A stretch of 64,000 nucleotides of DNA from CAZOOM01 sp964460795 (GTDB taxonomy: Bacteria; Omnitrophota; Omnitrophia; Omnitrophales; Aquincolibacteriaceae), in NCBI GenBank assembly GCA_964460795.1, contig CAYWRU010000004.1, forward strand, positions 40,867 to 104,866. The letters are read 5' to 3'. Every line of letters begins with the position of its first letter. Within the stretch, counting starts at the first letter, position 1. The position numbers and the translations under genes were made by a program. Positions 34,899 through 43,190 of this stretch are shown piece after piece. The notes under the pieces are model-generated. The model was not told the origin of the DNA and did not search any database. It saw only the letters and a program-made list of their open reading frames with translations.

Positions 34899-37800
34899 GC
34901 CTCATCCCCCTTGCTAAGACTCGGCCAGCGTTTTTGATCTTCAGCCTTGATTTCTTCTTTTATAGAATCCAAATTCCATTTTTCGATGCGGCAAACCGCG
35001 CTGTACGCGCAATAATCCGCACAGTCTCGGGGCCGGACCTCCACAGATCCTAAACGAATCCGGGAAGCAAAATACTGAACAAAACGGTAGGAACGCTCTA
35101 AAAGCTCACGAAATTCTTTTTCTGAAAGCGCCAAAGCACGGCTTGAGATCTGCTTTACACCCTCGATATTCTGCTTGTGGTAAAAACCTCCGGCCTTGCG
35201 TTCCCGAATCGAATAGAGCTCTCCCCCAATCGGCTGAAGTCCGAGGACTGATTCCACGATTTTTAAATAAAGCGGAAGCTGAAGGGCAACTCCCAGCTCC
35301 ATTTTTTTCCGGTCAAATTTTGCCGAGCGTTTGTAATCCAGCACCAAACCGAATTTCTTTTTGGGATCCGCGTCTATTCGGTCAATTTTCCCAGTCAGCA
35401 AAACAGGCCGCTGACCTTCCAAGGGAAAAAGAACGGCCGGATGATCTGGATTTTTTCCCGCTCCAAAATTAAATTCCAGGTGAGCAGGCTGAAGCACGGA
35501 GTCACGCAAACGCTCGACCTCGTTTTCCAAAAATCGGATCAGCATGTCAAACATTTCCCGCCGCGCGGCATCCCGCTGATAAGTTTTTTCTAACGCCAGG
35601 GGTTTATCACGCAGCGCCTGATCCAAATGTTCGTCCACAAAGTCACGAATGGCTTTTATCGAGTCCAGGGCGCGCTGATTTTTGATCCGGGCTCTAAAAA
35701 AATCCTCCAGCACTTGATGAAGCGCGGTCCCTTTATCCATTACGGTTCGGTCTTCATCCGGATCTTTAAGATGCAAAACCCAATTTGAAAAATACCGGAA
35801 AGGACAGGCTGCATATTCTTCTAATTTAGTCGCGCTGGTTTTTTCAAGTTGAAATCCGGCATCTTTTAGAATTTCCGGATCGTGCAATTTCGCGTCCGGA
35901 ATATCCAAAGCGCGCTCGAAGATCCATTTTTGTTCCGCATCCTGAAGCGTGTGATGGAGCACGGTAAGCAAAGAAGGCTCCTCGGCTTCACCCGCATGCC
36001 AAAGCCCTCCCAAAAGCGCAGCGTGAAGTTCCTGCTTACTTGCCACTTCTCCCAGATCCGGATAAGGCCGCGAGAGCTCCTCAGTTTTTTCCTCCAGCGC
36101 AGCGCCCAGGAGTCCCCGCACTTCTGCTACATAAAAAGAAGGAAGCGACTCCTTTCCCTCACGGTCCACCTTGGGATACGTCAAAATGAGTGATTCTTGG
36201 GCGCGAGTCACGGCGAGATAAAAAAAGTAGCGTTCAATGGACTGACGCGGAAGCCGGAGCGCCAGCTTTTCTTCTCCGAACTGATTTAAAAGTTCGCGCT
36301 CCCAATCTGAGAGAACCGGATCTTCGCGGATCTGGAGCGGAAATTGTTTTTCCAAAAGCCCGGCCACAAAAACAGTGCGATATTCTTTTTGCCGGGCCAG
36401 CGACACACTGTAGACCTGAACACGGTTGGGATCATCTTCCGGAATGGAATAAAGATCCAAGTCCGCAAGCGCAAGAAAATGGTCCGTAAATTGGGCCCGT
36501 GAATATTCGCTTCGAGCGCATGCCGTTTCATGGATCCGAATTTCCTCATAAAGGGCCTCCATGCGTCTCAAACAGGCCTTGTCACGCGCTTCAAGCTCCG
36601 GATTTTCCGAGGAGAATTCAAAAATTCCGAATGTTTCAGTGAGCGCTTTCCATAAATGCCGCCGGATTTCAACCAAAGACTTTGCCGCATTCAAATCATC
36701 TTCGAGCTGCACCAATGTTTCTAAAAATCCTGATTTAGAATTTTTATCATCCAGGCCCGCCGTCAAAGACAACCAACTGTCGCGGCCCTGATAACTCCGG
36801 CTGCGCCGAGCCATCTGCTCAATTTCACAAATCATGTCCAGTTTTTTAGGTTGATTCCCCAACCGCCTGACATAGGACGATTTTAGGAAATGAAAAAGAT
36901 CTTCACGTTTCCATCCGTCTCGAAAAATCCGGAGCAAAGACGCCACCACCTGGAGAAGCGGCGAAAGCCGGAGCCGGGCTCGCTCATGAATTTCCACAGG
37001 AATTCCATAGCGGCGAAAAACGGAACGGATCACGGGCTCATAAGCACCAATCTGGCGGAACAAAACCGAAATTTCGCTGAAGCGCAGTCCCCGCTCACGG
37101 ACCTGGGTCCGGATCTCGCGCGCAATCATCTCCATTTCACCCTGGACTCCGACAGCTTCAAAAATCTTCACGCTCTTTTTAGAAGGTTGCTTCTCGGAGA
37201 ATTTTTCCTGCTCAAACAATCCTCGCCCCTTCGGGCCTGCGGAATCCCTCGACTCTGCTCGGGATCCTGAGCTATCAGTCGAAGGACTCGCAGAGAAAAC
37301 TTCCCTCGAAGCAACCGAGGGAGTTGTTTTGAGAAGGTCTTTTCCGGCGAGTTCCGAGTCTGCGAGGGTGTCTGAGCCGGGAAGATCCTTCAAAAAACAA
37401 CTGGATGAGCCGGAGGACGCTTGAGTTTGGGTTAGTTTTTTTTCGGAAAAAATAAATTGCTCCAACACCTGCAATGACGGAACTTCGGTTCGATATGATT
37501 TTGAGGCGAGATTTTTAATTTGAAACCCCTGAGACACTAAGACCTGCTCGGTTTCCAATGCCGCCTGGAACAAGGCCTCGCGACTGCGTCCGGAATCTTT
37601 GGTCAGCGTGACCGTGATCTCATCCGTCAGTCCTGCGATTTCCATAAGATAGGCGCGCTGGAGATTCGAAAAATCAAAAAAACCGTCCAGCCAAATTTTT
37701 TTAAATCGAAACCGCTCGCGGGTGCGCTCTGCATGTTTTTCTTTAAAAATCTGGAAGAGATCCTGACGATCCACGCAACCTTCCGCCCGGAGGCGGGTTT

Positions 37801-38299
37801 CATAAAGCTCAAAAAGCCCGGCCAGGGATTCATATTTAGGCGAAAGATCCGGCTCCAAGGTTTTTAGGCGGTTCATTCGATTCCTAAAATCTTCTACTGA
37901 AAACCGGGATTCTTTCCATTCGCTAAAGGCATGAAGCAAAAGATCAAGAAGTCCGGGCTGATCCTGGACTTTTTCAAAACAGGGCCAGGATTGGCTGGCC
38001 AAAAGTTCGCGCAAAATGAGCGCGCGAAGCACAGGAGAAGCTACGCGTTCTTCCGGAACATGGAATATTTTCCCGGTAAAACGGCTCAAGGTGGTGATTC
38101 GGTCATGAAAAAATCCCGGACATCCGCGGGCCAGGACCAGGGTCACCGCACGATCCACGTGTTCCGCAGTAGGAAGGATAAGAAAGGTGTCTTCCGCTAA
38201 AGGATCCGGGGACGAACGCAAGGCTTCAACAAACTCTTCCAAGACTTGGTGAGTTTTCCCGGACCCGGCAGGCCCAATAAGCAGCGTTTTAGACGACAT
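34895..38299 (-). CDS. addB: AddB-like subunit of the helicase-nuclease
   Basis: A 1134-residue partner of AddA. The start at 38299 gives MSSKTLLIGPAGSGKTHQVL, a Walker A, right at the N-terminus; the longer open frame is translated repeat. The inactivated-helicase-like body is followed by a nuclease with GKIDRID and LVLDYKRSAKFD. Four cysteines, one in EEYAACPFRYF and three in CADYCAYSAVCR, match the AddB iron-sulfur cluster. A low-complexity Ser-rich insert near residues 290-370 (before the VKIFEAVGVQGE motif) includes a translated dispersed repeat at 37246-37289. Confidence 0.88.
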   Translation of the reverse strand: MSSKTLLIGPAGSGKTHQVLEEFVEALRSSPDPLAEDTFLILPTAEHVDRAVTLVLARGCPGFFHDRITTLSRFTGKIFHVPEERVASPVLRALILRELLASQSWPCFEKVQDQPGLLDLLLHAFSEWKESRFSVEDFRNRMNRLKTLEPDLSPKYESLAGLFELYETRLRAEGCVDRQDLFQIFKEKHAERTRERFRFKKIWLDGFFDFSNLQRAYLMEIAGLTDEITVTLTKDSGRSREALFQAALETEQVLVSQGFQIKNLASKSYRTEVPSLQVLEQFIFSEKKLTQTQASSGSSSCFLKDLPGSDTLADSELAGKDLLKTTPSVASREVFSASPSTDSSGSRAESRDSAGPKGRGLFEQEKFSEKQPSKKSVKIFEAVGVQGEMEMIAREIRTQVRERGLRFSEISVLFRQIGAYEPVIRSVFRRYGIPVEIHERARLRLSPLLQVVASLLRIFRDGWKREDLFHFLKSSYVRRLGNQPKKLDMICEIEQMARRSRSYQGRDSWLSLTAGLDDKNSKSGFLETLVQLEDDLNAAKSLVEIRRHLWKALTETFGIFEFSSENPELEARDKACLRRMEALYEEIRIHETACARSEYSRAQFTDHFLALADLDLYSIPEDDPNRVQVYSVSLARQKEYRTVFVAGLLEKQFPLQIREDPVLSDWERELLNQFGEEKLALRLPRQSIERYFFYLAVTRAQESLILTYPKVDREGKESLPSFYVAEVRGLLGAALEEKTEELSRPYPDLGEVASKQELHAALLGGLWHAGEAEEPSLLTVLHHTLQDAEQKWIFERALDIPDAKLHDPEILKDAGFQLEKTSATKLEEYAACPFRYFSNWVLHLKDPDEDRTVMDKGTALHQVLEDFFRARIKNQRALDSIKAIRDFVDEHLDQALRDKPLALEKTYQRDAARREMFDMLIRFLENEVERLRDSVLQPAHLEFNFGAGKNPDHPAVLFPLEGQRPVLLTGKIDRIDADPKKKFGLVLDYKRSAKFDRKKMELGVALQLPLYLKIVESVLGLQPIGGELYSIRERKAGGFYHKQNIEGVKQISSRALALSEKEFRELLERSYRFVQYFASRIRLGSVEVRPRDCADYCAYSAVCRIEKWNLDSIKEEIKAEDQKRWPSLSKGDEA
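37246..37289. repeat. CCTTCGACTC-type repeat copy inside addB
   Basis: CCCTCGACTCTGCTCGGGAT followed by CCTGAGCTATCAGTCGAAGG: the left half matches 39020-39040 closely and the whole has the same inverted TCGA arms. It lies in frame in a Ser-rich insert of AddB. Confidence 0.6.
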
Positions 38300-38305
38300 A
38301 AAAAA

Positions 38306-38510
38306 CTGTGAAAAGTGAAGAGTGCCCCTCGACTTCGCTCGGGATGGTGGTGAGCCTGTCGAACCAAAACGTGAAGCGCAAACAAGAACAAGATCTATTA
38401 AATTTATTTCGCTCTTCACTCTTCACGTTTCACGCTTCACTTTGCCTTGCTCTTCACTCTTCACACTTCACTTTGCCTTGCTTTTCACGCTTCACGTTAT
38501 TTCGTAACTA
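38306..38510. repeat. Repeat cluster: TTCAC-rich array plus CCTTCGACTC element
   Basis: The addB-queD gap contains a CCCCTCGACTTCGCTCGGGA element (38329-38372) followed by a degenerate tandem array of CTTCACTCTTCAC, TTCACGCTTCAC and TTCACTTTGCCTTGC units (about 38410-38505). Open frames on the plus strand here have repetitive translations and are not genes. The array runs into the 3' end of queD. Confidence 0.7.
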
Positions 38511-38896
38511 GCAGCGCTAGAAGGCGTTTCCCAGAAAGTTACCTTGGAGACTGGAAGTCCGCGTTTTTTTGCTTCCTCAAAAATCCAGCGGGCAAAACCT
38601 TCGGCCGTGGGAGGATAAGGAGTCAGCACCACAGGCTCTCCGGCCTGCATCAGTTTTTCCGCCAAAGGATCACGCGGATCAAGCAGCATGCGATGATCCA
38701 GGGCTTCATCAATCCAGGTTCCCAAGATGCGTTTTACATCATAAAAATCCATGACCATCCCCTGATCATTCAAGGCCTCGGCCGCAAGCTCAATCTGGAC
38801 GCGCGCATTATGACCATGCAAACGCGCACATTTTCCCGGATGATTTAAAATCCGGTGTCCGTAACTAAAATGAATTTCTCGGATAATTTGATACAT
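38492..38896 (-). CDS. queD: 6-carboxytetrahydropterin synthase QueD / PTPS family
   Basis: A 134-residue member of the tunnelling-fold PTPS/QueD family. The CxxxHGH motif (CARLHGHN) gives the catalytic cysteine and two zinc histidines typical of QueD; HFSYGHRI supplies the third zinc histidine. DALDHRMLL-like EALDHRMLL and a C-terminal VTFWETPSS (substrate glutamate) complete the family. It makes 6-carboxytetrahydropterin in the queuosine pathway. The neighbouring SDR looks like a pteridine reductase, so a pterin role is an alternative. Confidence 0.85.
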   Translation of the reverse strand: MYQIIREIHFSYGHRILNHPGKCARLHGHNARVQIELAAEALNDQGMVMDFYDVKRILGTWIDEALDHRMLLDPRDPLAEKLMQAGEPVVLTPYPPTAEGFARWIFEEAKKRGLPVSKVTFWETPSSAASYEIT

Positions 38897-38899
38897 AAG

Positions 38900-39095
38900 C
38901 GTTAACAGATTCTAAATCCGAAGCACGAAATCAGAAATTCGAAACAAATCCAAATTTATTAAATCCGAACGACCAAACATCTCGTTTAGAGATTTCAGAT
39001 ATTAGGTGTTCGTGCTTGTCCTTCGACTCTGCTCAGGATGGTGAGCGAAGTCGAACCATTTCGGATTTCGAAATTAGTATTTCGAATTTTTGTTC
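38900..39095. repeat. Composite repeat: AT-rich ATTTCGAA units around a CCTTCGACTC element
   Basis: Between queD and the SDR gene, degenerate AATCCGAAGCACGAAAT and TTTCGAATTT units (as at 9818-9936) surround a CCTTCGACTCTGCTCAGGAT element at 39017-39058, so two repeat families are nested. No gene is seen. Confidence 0.65.
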
Positions 39096-39842
39096 TTATG
39101 TTAAAGAGGCACCGCCATCCACATAAAGGATGGAGCCGGTCATAAAATCGCCTTCTTCTAAAATAAATTTCACTGTGGTCGCAATATCTTTAGGACTCCC
39201 GTATCGCCCCAACAAGGTTCTCTTGGCAGCCTGTTCCTGTTCGCTGCGAGTCGCATATTCTGCAGGAAGAATAGGCCCCGGCGCAATTCCCATCACCCGC
39301 ACATGAGGCGCCAGAGCTTTGGCAAGCCCGCGTGTGGCAGCAGCAAGCCCCGACTTTGAAATCGCATAAGGCAAAAATCTTGCGGCCGGACGCTCCACGC
39401 TCGAATCCAATAAATTAAGGATGCACCCTTTTTTTGCTTTCATCATTTTTAGACCGAATGCTTGCGAAAGCAAAAAAGGCACTTTAAGATTCACGGACAG
39501 AAATGCATTCCATTCTTTTTCCGTAATTTTTTCCAAAGGGACAGGATAAAAAATGGAGGCGTTATTGATTAAGACATCCACTTGACCCGCTGCTCGAACG
39601 ACTTGCGATACAAAAGACCGAATCCGCGGCCCTATTTCTCCGCGCGCTAAAAAATCACAGGGTACACACCAAGCCTGGACCCCCAATTCACGAATTTCTT
39701 TTTCAAGCCTCGTCGCTTCACGACGCGACCTTGAATAATGAAGAATGATATCTGCGCCTCGGCGTGCCAAAGTCAGTGAGATTTCACGTCCAATTCGTTT
39801 CGCAGCCCCGGTGATGAGAACTCTTTTCCCTGTCAAATCCAT
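39096..39842 (-). CDS. Short-chain dehydrogenase, pteridine-reductase-like
   Basis: A 248-residue classical SDR. The cofactor loop VLITGAAKRIGREISLTLA has Arg after Lys in the TGxxxRxG form typical of FolM/PTR1 pteridine reductases. NNAS follows the fourth strand; the catalytic Tyr and Lys are in YAISKSG, with a Ser in LLDSSVERP. The C-terminus has the usual SGSxLxVDGG form (TGSILYVDGGAS). It shares orientation with queD. Dihydromonapterin/dihydrofolate reduction is plausible but not proven. Confidence 0.75.
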   Translation of the reverse strand: MDLTGKRVLITGAAKRIGREISLTLARRGADIILHYSRSRREATRLEKEIRELGVQAWCVPCDFLARGEIGPRIRSFVSQVVRAAGQVDVLINNASIFYPVPLEKITEKEWNAFLSVNLKVPFLLSQAFGLKMMKAKKGCILNLLDSSVERPAARFLPYAISKSGLAAATRGLAKALAPHVRVMGIAPGPILPAEYATRSEQEQAAKRTLLGRYGSPKDIATTVKFILEEGDFMTGSILYVDGGASLT

Positions 39843-39992
39843 GCGGGATGATACCCCTCTGATCAGAATGGGTCAATAATAGATGGCCGCAACAAGAAAT
39901 AACTTTTTCGGGTATCCCCTTGTAAAGTTGTGTCAGAAATGTCACTTTTATATTAGAAGGCCCCGAAGATCGAAGGAGGATTCATTCAAAAT

Positions 39993-40415
39993 ATGAAAGT
40001 GCCGATACAGAACTCAGATATGAAATCAAAAGGTTTTACCCTCATTGAGCTGATGTTTGCCATCGTCATTGTCGCCATCGGACTTCTGGGCTACATCCAG
40101 GCCAATCTGGCTATCAGTCGAAACACCGAGGAATGTTACCAGCGAGCCACCGCCTTTTATGATGCCCAGCGCGTTCTGGAAAATATGCGGAGCGTTGCAC
40201 AGACCGGAACTTTTCCCAGCAATATTATAGCCGTTTATCCGGATGCCCAGACTGTGTCAGGTTATAGTAGCCTGCCGCAGGAATCCGTGACCGTTAATTA
40301 TGAGAGCGCATCCGCCAACCCTCTGGATGTCACCATCACGGTATCTTGGAATTCTAATAACCGCCCTCTTACTAAATCGATCCGAACCTTATTGACCCAG
40401 AGGTTGTCGTCATGA
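39993..40415 (+). CDS. Type IV pilin-like protein (PilV-like)
   Basis: A 140-residue prepilin. The class III leader ends in KSKGFTLIELMFAIVIVAIG: PilD would cut after Gly14 and methylate Phe15, with Glu at position 5 of the mature chain. The hydrophobic helix is followed by a small C-terminal domain with SVTVNYES and DVTITVSW strands. It is a probable minor pilin or pseudopilin. GGAGG lies 13 bases before this ATG; the ATG at 40020 is an alternative start. Overlaps the next gene by four bases. Confidence 0.85.
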   Translation: MKVPIQNSDMKSKGFTLIELMFAIVIVAIGLLGYIQANLAISRNTEECYQRATAFYDAQRVLENMRSVAQTGTFPSNIIAVYPDAQTVSGYSSLPQESVTVNYESASANPLDVTITVSWNSNNRPLTKSIRTLLTQRLSS

Positions 40416-40972
40416 TTTTTTTTTCTCTTCGATCCCAGCGCCGCGGATTTACGATGCTTGAAATGATGGTCGTCCTTGCCCTCAGTGTCATTGCAGGCTA
40501 TATCATTTTTGCCATCACACGCGCGGGGAATGAGCAGGCGAATGCCCGGGAAGCTCTTATGTCCATCAATGAATCGGCTCGAGAAGGTCTATACAAAGCC
40601 ACTCAGGAACTTCGCCAAAGCGCTCCCAGCAAAATCTCGATCGATAGCAGCGGCCATGAAATTACTTTTTCTGTTCCGGATCCTGAGAATTTTATCGATG
40701 GTGAATATGAAATAGATTGGGAAAGTGCTCACTCGATCCGTTACTATCTGGGAGGAGTAGGAAACACGCAATTACTGCGAGTAGACACCTCATCAGATGA
40801 CGATACGCCGGTAGTGATGGCCAACAATGTCACGGCAATTAGTTTTTCTGCTAACAGCAACAGCTCTATTATTACTGTCACTTTCAGCGTTCAAAAAACA
40901 ACCGCGGATGGAAAAACAATTCCAAAAACACCTCTTCAGCTTTCAGCCACAGCCGCTTTACGAAACACTTGA
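40412..40972 (+). CDS. Type IV pilin-like protein (PilW-like)
   Basis: A 186-residue prepilin with leader QRRGFTMLEMMVVLALSVIA; cleavage is expected after the Gly, again with Glu at +5. The C-terminal part is beta-rich (HEITFSVPDP, SIRYYLGGVG, ISFSANSNSSIITVTFSV), as in PilW-type minor pilins. Coupled to the PilV-like gene (ATGA overlap) and followed by a PilX-like gene after a 283-base gap. Confidence 0.82.
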   Translation: MIFFSLRSQRRGFTMLEMMVVLALSVIAGYIIFAITRAGNEQANAREALMSINESAREGLYKATQELRQSAPSKISIDSSGHEITFSVPDPENFIDGEYEIDWESAHSIRYYLGGVGNTQLLRVDTSSDDDTPVVMANNVTAISFSANSNSSIITVTFSVQKTTADGKTIPKTPLQLSATAALRNT

Positions 40973-41182
40973 TGGATTTCCAGCGAATTTCTAATTTAGC
41001 CAAAGTAAAACAGAAAATCCTAACAATTCTTTCATACATATCACCTCTTTCAGCATGCTTTAAATCCTTTATAGATATAGGGTTAAGAACAATAAAAAGT
41101 CCTCTTTATAACGACATGAAATGAAGATTTGCACTAGAAGTGCGGTCTTGTACAAACGCTTGAACACCGTTACGCTTTGAAT

Positions 41183-41250
41183 AGCGGATGAAGAAGAAAG
41201 ATCCGCTGATGAGCCAGCCTTGCAAGGGCGAGGTTAAGAAAGGCTAGGGA
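41183..41250 (+). promoter_or_regulatory. Structured 5' leader of the PilX-like gene
   Basis: In the 40973-41255 gap, AGCGGAT (41183-41189) pairs with ATCCGCT (41201-41207). Just downstream two alternative stems compete: CCTTGC/GCGAGG (41218-41233) or AGCCTT/AAGGCT (41216-41221 with 41240-41245). The second ends directly before the AGGGA ribosome-binding site (41246-41250), five bases from the ATG. The arrangement resembles a regulatory leader, but I recognise no known riboswitch. Confidence 0.4.
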
Positions 41251-41255
41251 TCCTC

Positions 41256-42385
41256 ATGATGACAAAGAGAATCGATGAGCGGGGTTCCGTCCTGATCAGT
41301 GCTTATCTCACATTGATGGTGGTGGCTGTTTTAGGAACAGCGATGTACACTCGCGGGCACTCTTTTATAGCAGCCAATGAACGTCATGAAAATCGCATCA
41401 CAGCTTTTCATATGGCAGAGGCCGGTATGGACTACGCCATGAGCCAACTGGCGTCCGATGAAAATTACGCGGGTGACTCCTATGTGAATATGAGCACGTC
41501 CACGACTTCAAGCGGGTTTACGGTGAACGTTCAAACTCCCGAGGATAATGATAATGTCCGCATTATTACGACCACAGGCTATGCACCTGGAAATGATCCG
41601 AATGCCGCAGGCTATGAATCAAGAACGGTAACGAGTTATATCAAGTTTGACGAACAAAAGTTTTTCGACTACGCAGTTTTTTCTCTGCAAAATTTCACTA
41701 TGACAGGGAATGCCATTATCGACAGCTATGATTCCGAGGACGGAACCTATAGCTCTGCCCCGCTTACCAATGGCGATGTGGGAACTAATTCCGTAGCTGC
41801 CGGAGGCGTGACACTGACCGGAAATTCAAAAATTAAGGGGAATGTTACCATCGGACCTGGAGGCAATCCTACAACGGTGGTCTCAACCACAGCAAACACC
41901 TCTATTACTGGAGAGAAAAAAGTAGCTGTTGCCGCCCGGCAGGATACGGCACAAAGCACCGGAATTGCTTCATCCGGCGCACTCAGTTTGAGTTCAAATA
42001 GCACTTTAACGCTCACAAGCGGAACCTATCATTACAGTTCGATTTCCATAACCGGAAATGCTCAATTGGTTGTCAATGGAACAGTGACCATTTATGTGGA
42101 TGGAAATTTAAATATAGCAGGTAACGGAATTAGCAATCCCAGCGGAAAGCCGGTCAATAACCGGATATTTTCATCAGGGACATCAGTCCAATTTTCCGGG
42201 AACGGTAATTTTTACGGTGCAGTTCACGCCCCTAATGCAGCAGTGCTCAATTCAGGAAATGGAAATATTTATGGAGCGGTTCTTGCTAAAACCTATACAC
42301 AGACAGGTAATGGAAAGGTCCACTATGACGAATCCCTCGCTGAAACAGGAGGAACTCAGAAGCTTGGAGTCAAACTCCTTGCGTG
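41256..42385 (+). CDS. PilX-like pilus assembly protein, 3' end lost in an assembly gap
   Basis: About 376 residues are readable. The N-terminus ERGSVLISAYLTLMVVAVLG is a PilX-type hydrophobic helix without a classical GFTLIE leader. AEAGMDYAMSQL follows, as in PilX N-domains. The C-terminal half is a beta-helix-like domain with repeated GNA/GNG turns (FTMTGNAIIDSYDS, GNGNFYGAVHAPNA, GNGNIYGAVLAKTY) ending HYDESLAE. The coding sequence meets ten Ns at 42386; the true C-terminus probably lies a few residues on. Confidence 0.75.
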
Positions 42386-42395
42386 NNNNNNNNNN
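42386..42395. other. Assembly gap (10 N)
   Basis: A 10-base placeholder at the end of the PilX-like gene. The reading frame does not continue convincingly on the far side; the third frame after the gap reads TLSWNAAD then stop, which could be the real end. Confidence 0.9.
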
Positions 42396-42517
42396 ACACA
42401 CTCAGTTGGAATGCAGCAGATTAAATCATTCGATCTTAAAAGGATGCCTTTTAAAAACCACTGCTGAACGATCCATTAACAACAATCGATGGGGCCGCCC
42501 ATTTCATTTTCCACGGT

Positions 42518-42784
42518 ATGAACTCGGCGAAGATAAAGCCGGAGCCAGCGGGAATATTTGCGAACTTTCCAATCGAAAGAATTTGCATTTCGCTTTTTAC
42601 TCATCACACACCTCAAAGGCTTTTTGGGATCTTGGAATTTTCACCCGCACTCCCTATCGGAGCGCCTCTCTCTTTAGGAGAAATCCATCCTGCGCCTTCT
42701 TTTCAAAAGGTAGCATCCTCATGGCGCTCTATCAAGAGCACGGACAAAAATAGTTGGATTTTCATCCAGGTGGAAAACGTTTGA
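42518..42784 (+). pseudogene. Possible gene fragment, unrecognised
   Basis: An 88-residue frame from the ATG at 42518 (open from 42455) with protein-like composition: IFANFPIERICISLFTHHTP, ILEFSPALPIGAPLSLGEIH, NSWIFIQVENV. No ribosome-binding site precedes it and no family was recognised. It may be the 3' part of a broken gene. Confidence 0.25.
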
Positions 42785-43173
42785 AGGCTTTCGACACCCT
42801 GGAAGCACACGAACCAGCACCTCGCTTTCTATTTAAAGACAGTTCTTTTGTCATAAATGTCGAGCGATTTATAACAATGAACAGCTTGAACAAGCGCACT
42901 GAGCACAGCTTGAAAATTTTACTGAATCAAACAGCAGAAAAACCGCAAAGCGGCGGAAAGGATTCAAAACAACTCAATCGCCACAAAAAATAATTTTGCG
43001 GGGCCGAAATAATACCACTGCACTTGGCACGACTCAAGCAAAAGTTACTATTTTTTAAGAAAAATCCATCTACCCTATCTTGTTTACGTGTTTAAAGATG
43101 CATCAAAATTATTTTATAAAAACTTTTCCATAAGATTTAAAATAAAAAGTCTTTATTAAGTTTTTAAGTGACG

Positions 43174-43179
43174 TATAAT
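43174..43179 (+). promoter_or_regulatory. -10 box close to the transporter start
   Basis: A perfect TATAAT lies 11 bases before the ATG at 43191, with only a weak TTTATT as a possible -35 (16-base spacing). No ribosome-binding site is visible, so the transcript may have a leader of only a few bases. Confidence 0.45.
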
Positions 43180-43190
43180 TTGACATTCCT

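Larger units (their letters stand above)
42396..43190. other. Degenerate region between the pilin cluster and the transporter
   Basis: About 800 bases without a clear gene. Reading frames break repeatedly: one frame is open to about 42451, another from 42455 to 42784, a third from 42754 to 42993. The pattern suggests the remains of a coding sequence with indels, or sequence errors next to the gap. The last 200 bases are AT-rich and hold the transporter promoter. Confidence 0.5.

Noticed and set aside
38300..38419. Longer N-terminus for AddB
   Set aside because: It reads through a repeat element, while MSSKTLLIGPAGSGKT is the expected start with Walker A.
38308..38511. Two overlapping plus-strand frames of 61-67 residues
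   Set aside because: They are translations of the TTCAC-rich repeat array (repeating SLFTLH/SRFTL pattern).
41183..41245. Hammerhead-ribozyme-like CTGATGA and GAAA cores in the PilX leader
   Set aside because: The bases between them cannot close a proper stem II next to GAAA (it is preceded by TTAA), no valid NUH cleavage site precedes stem I, and stem III does not pair.
40973..41255. c-di-GMP-I (GEMM) riboswitch before the pilin gene
   Set aside because: The nearly invariant GACGCAAAGC core and the tetraloop receptor are absent; the nearest match is ACGCTTTG.
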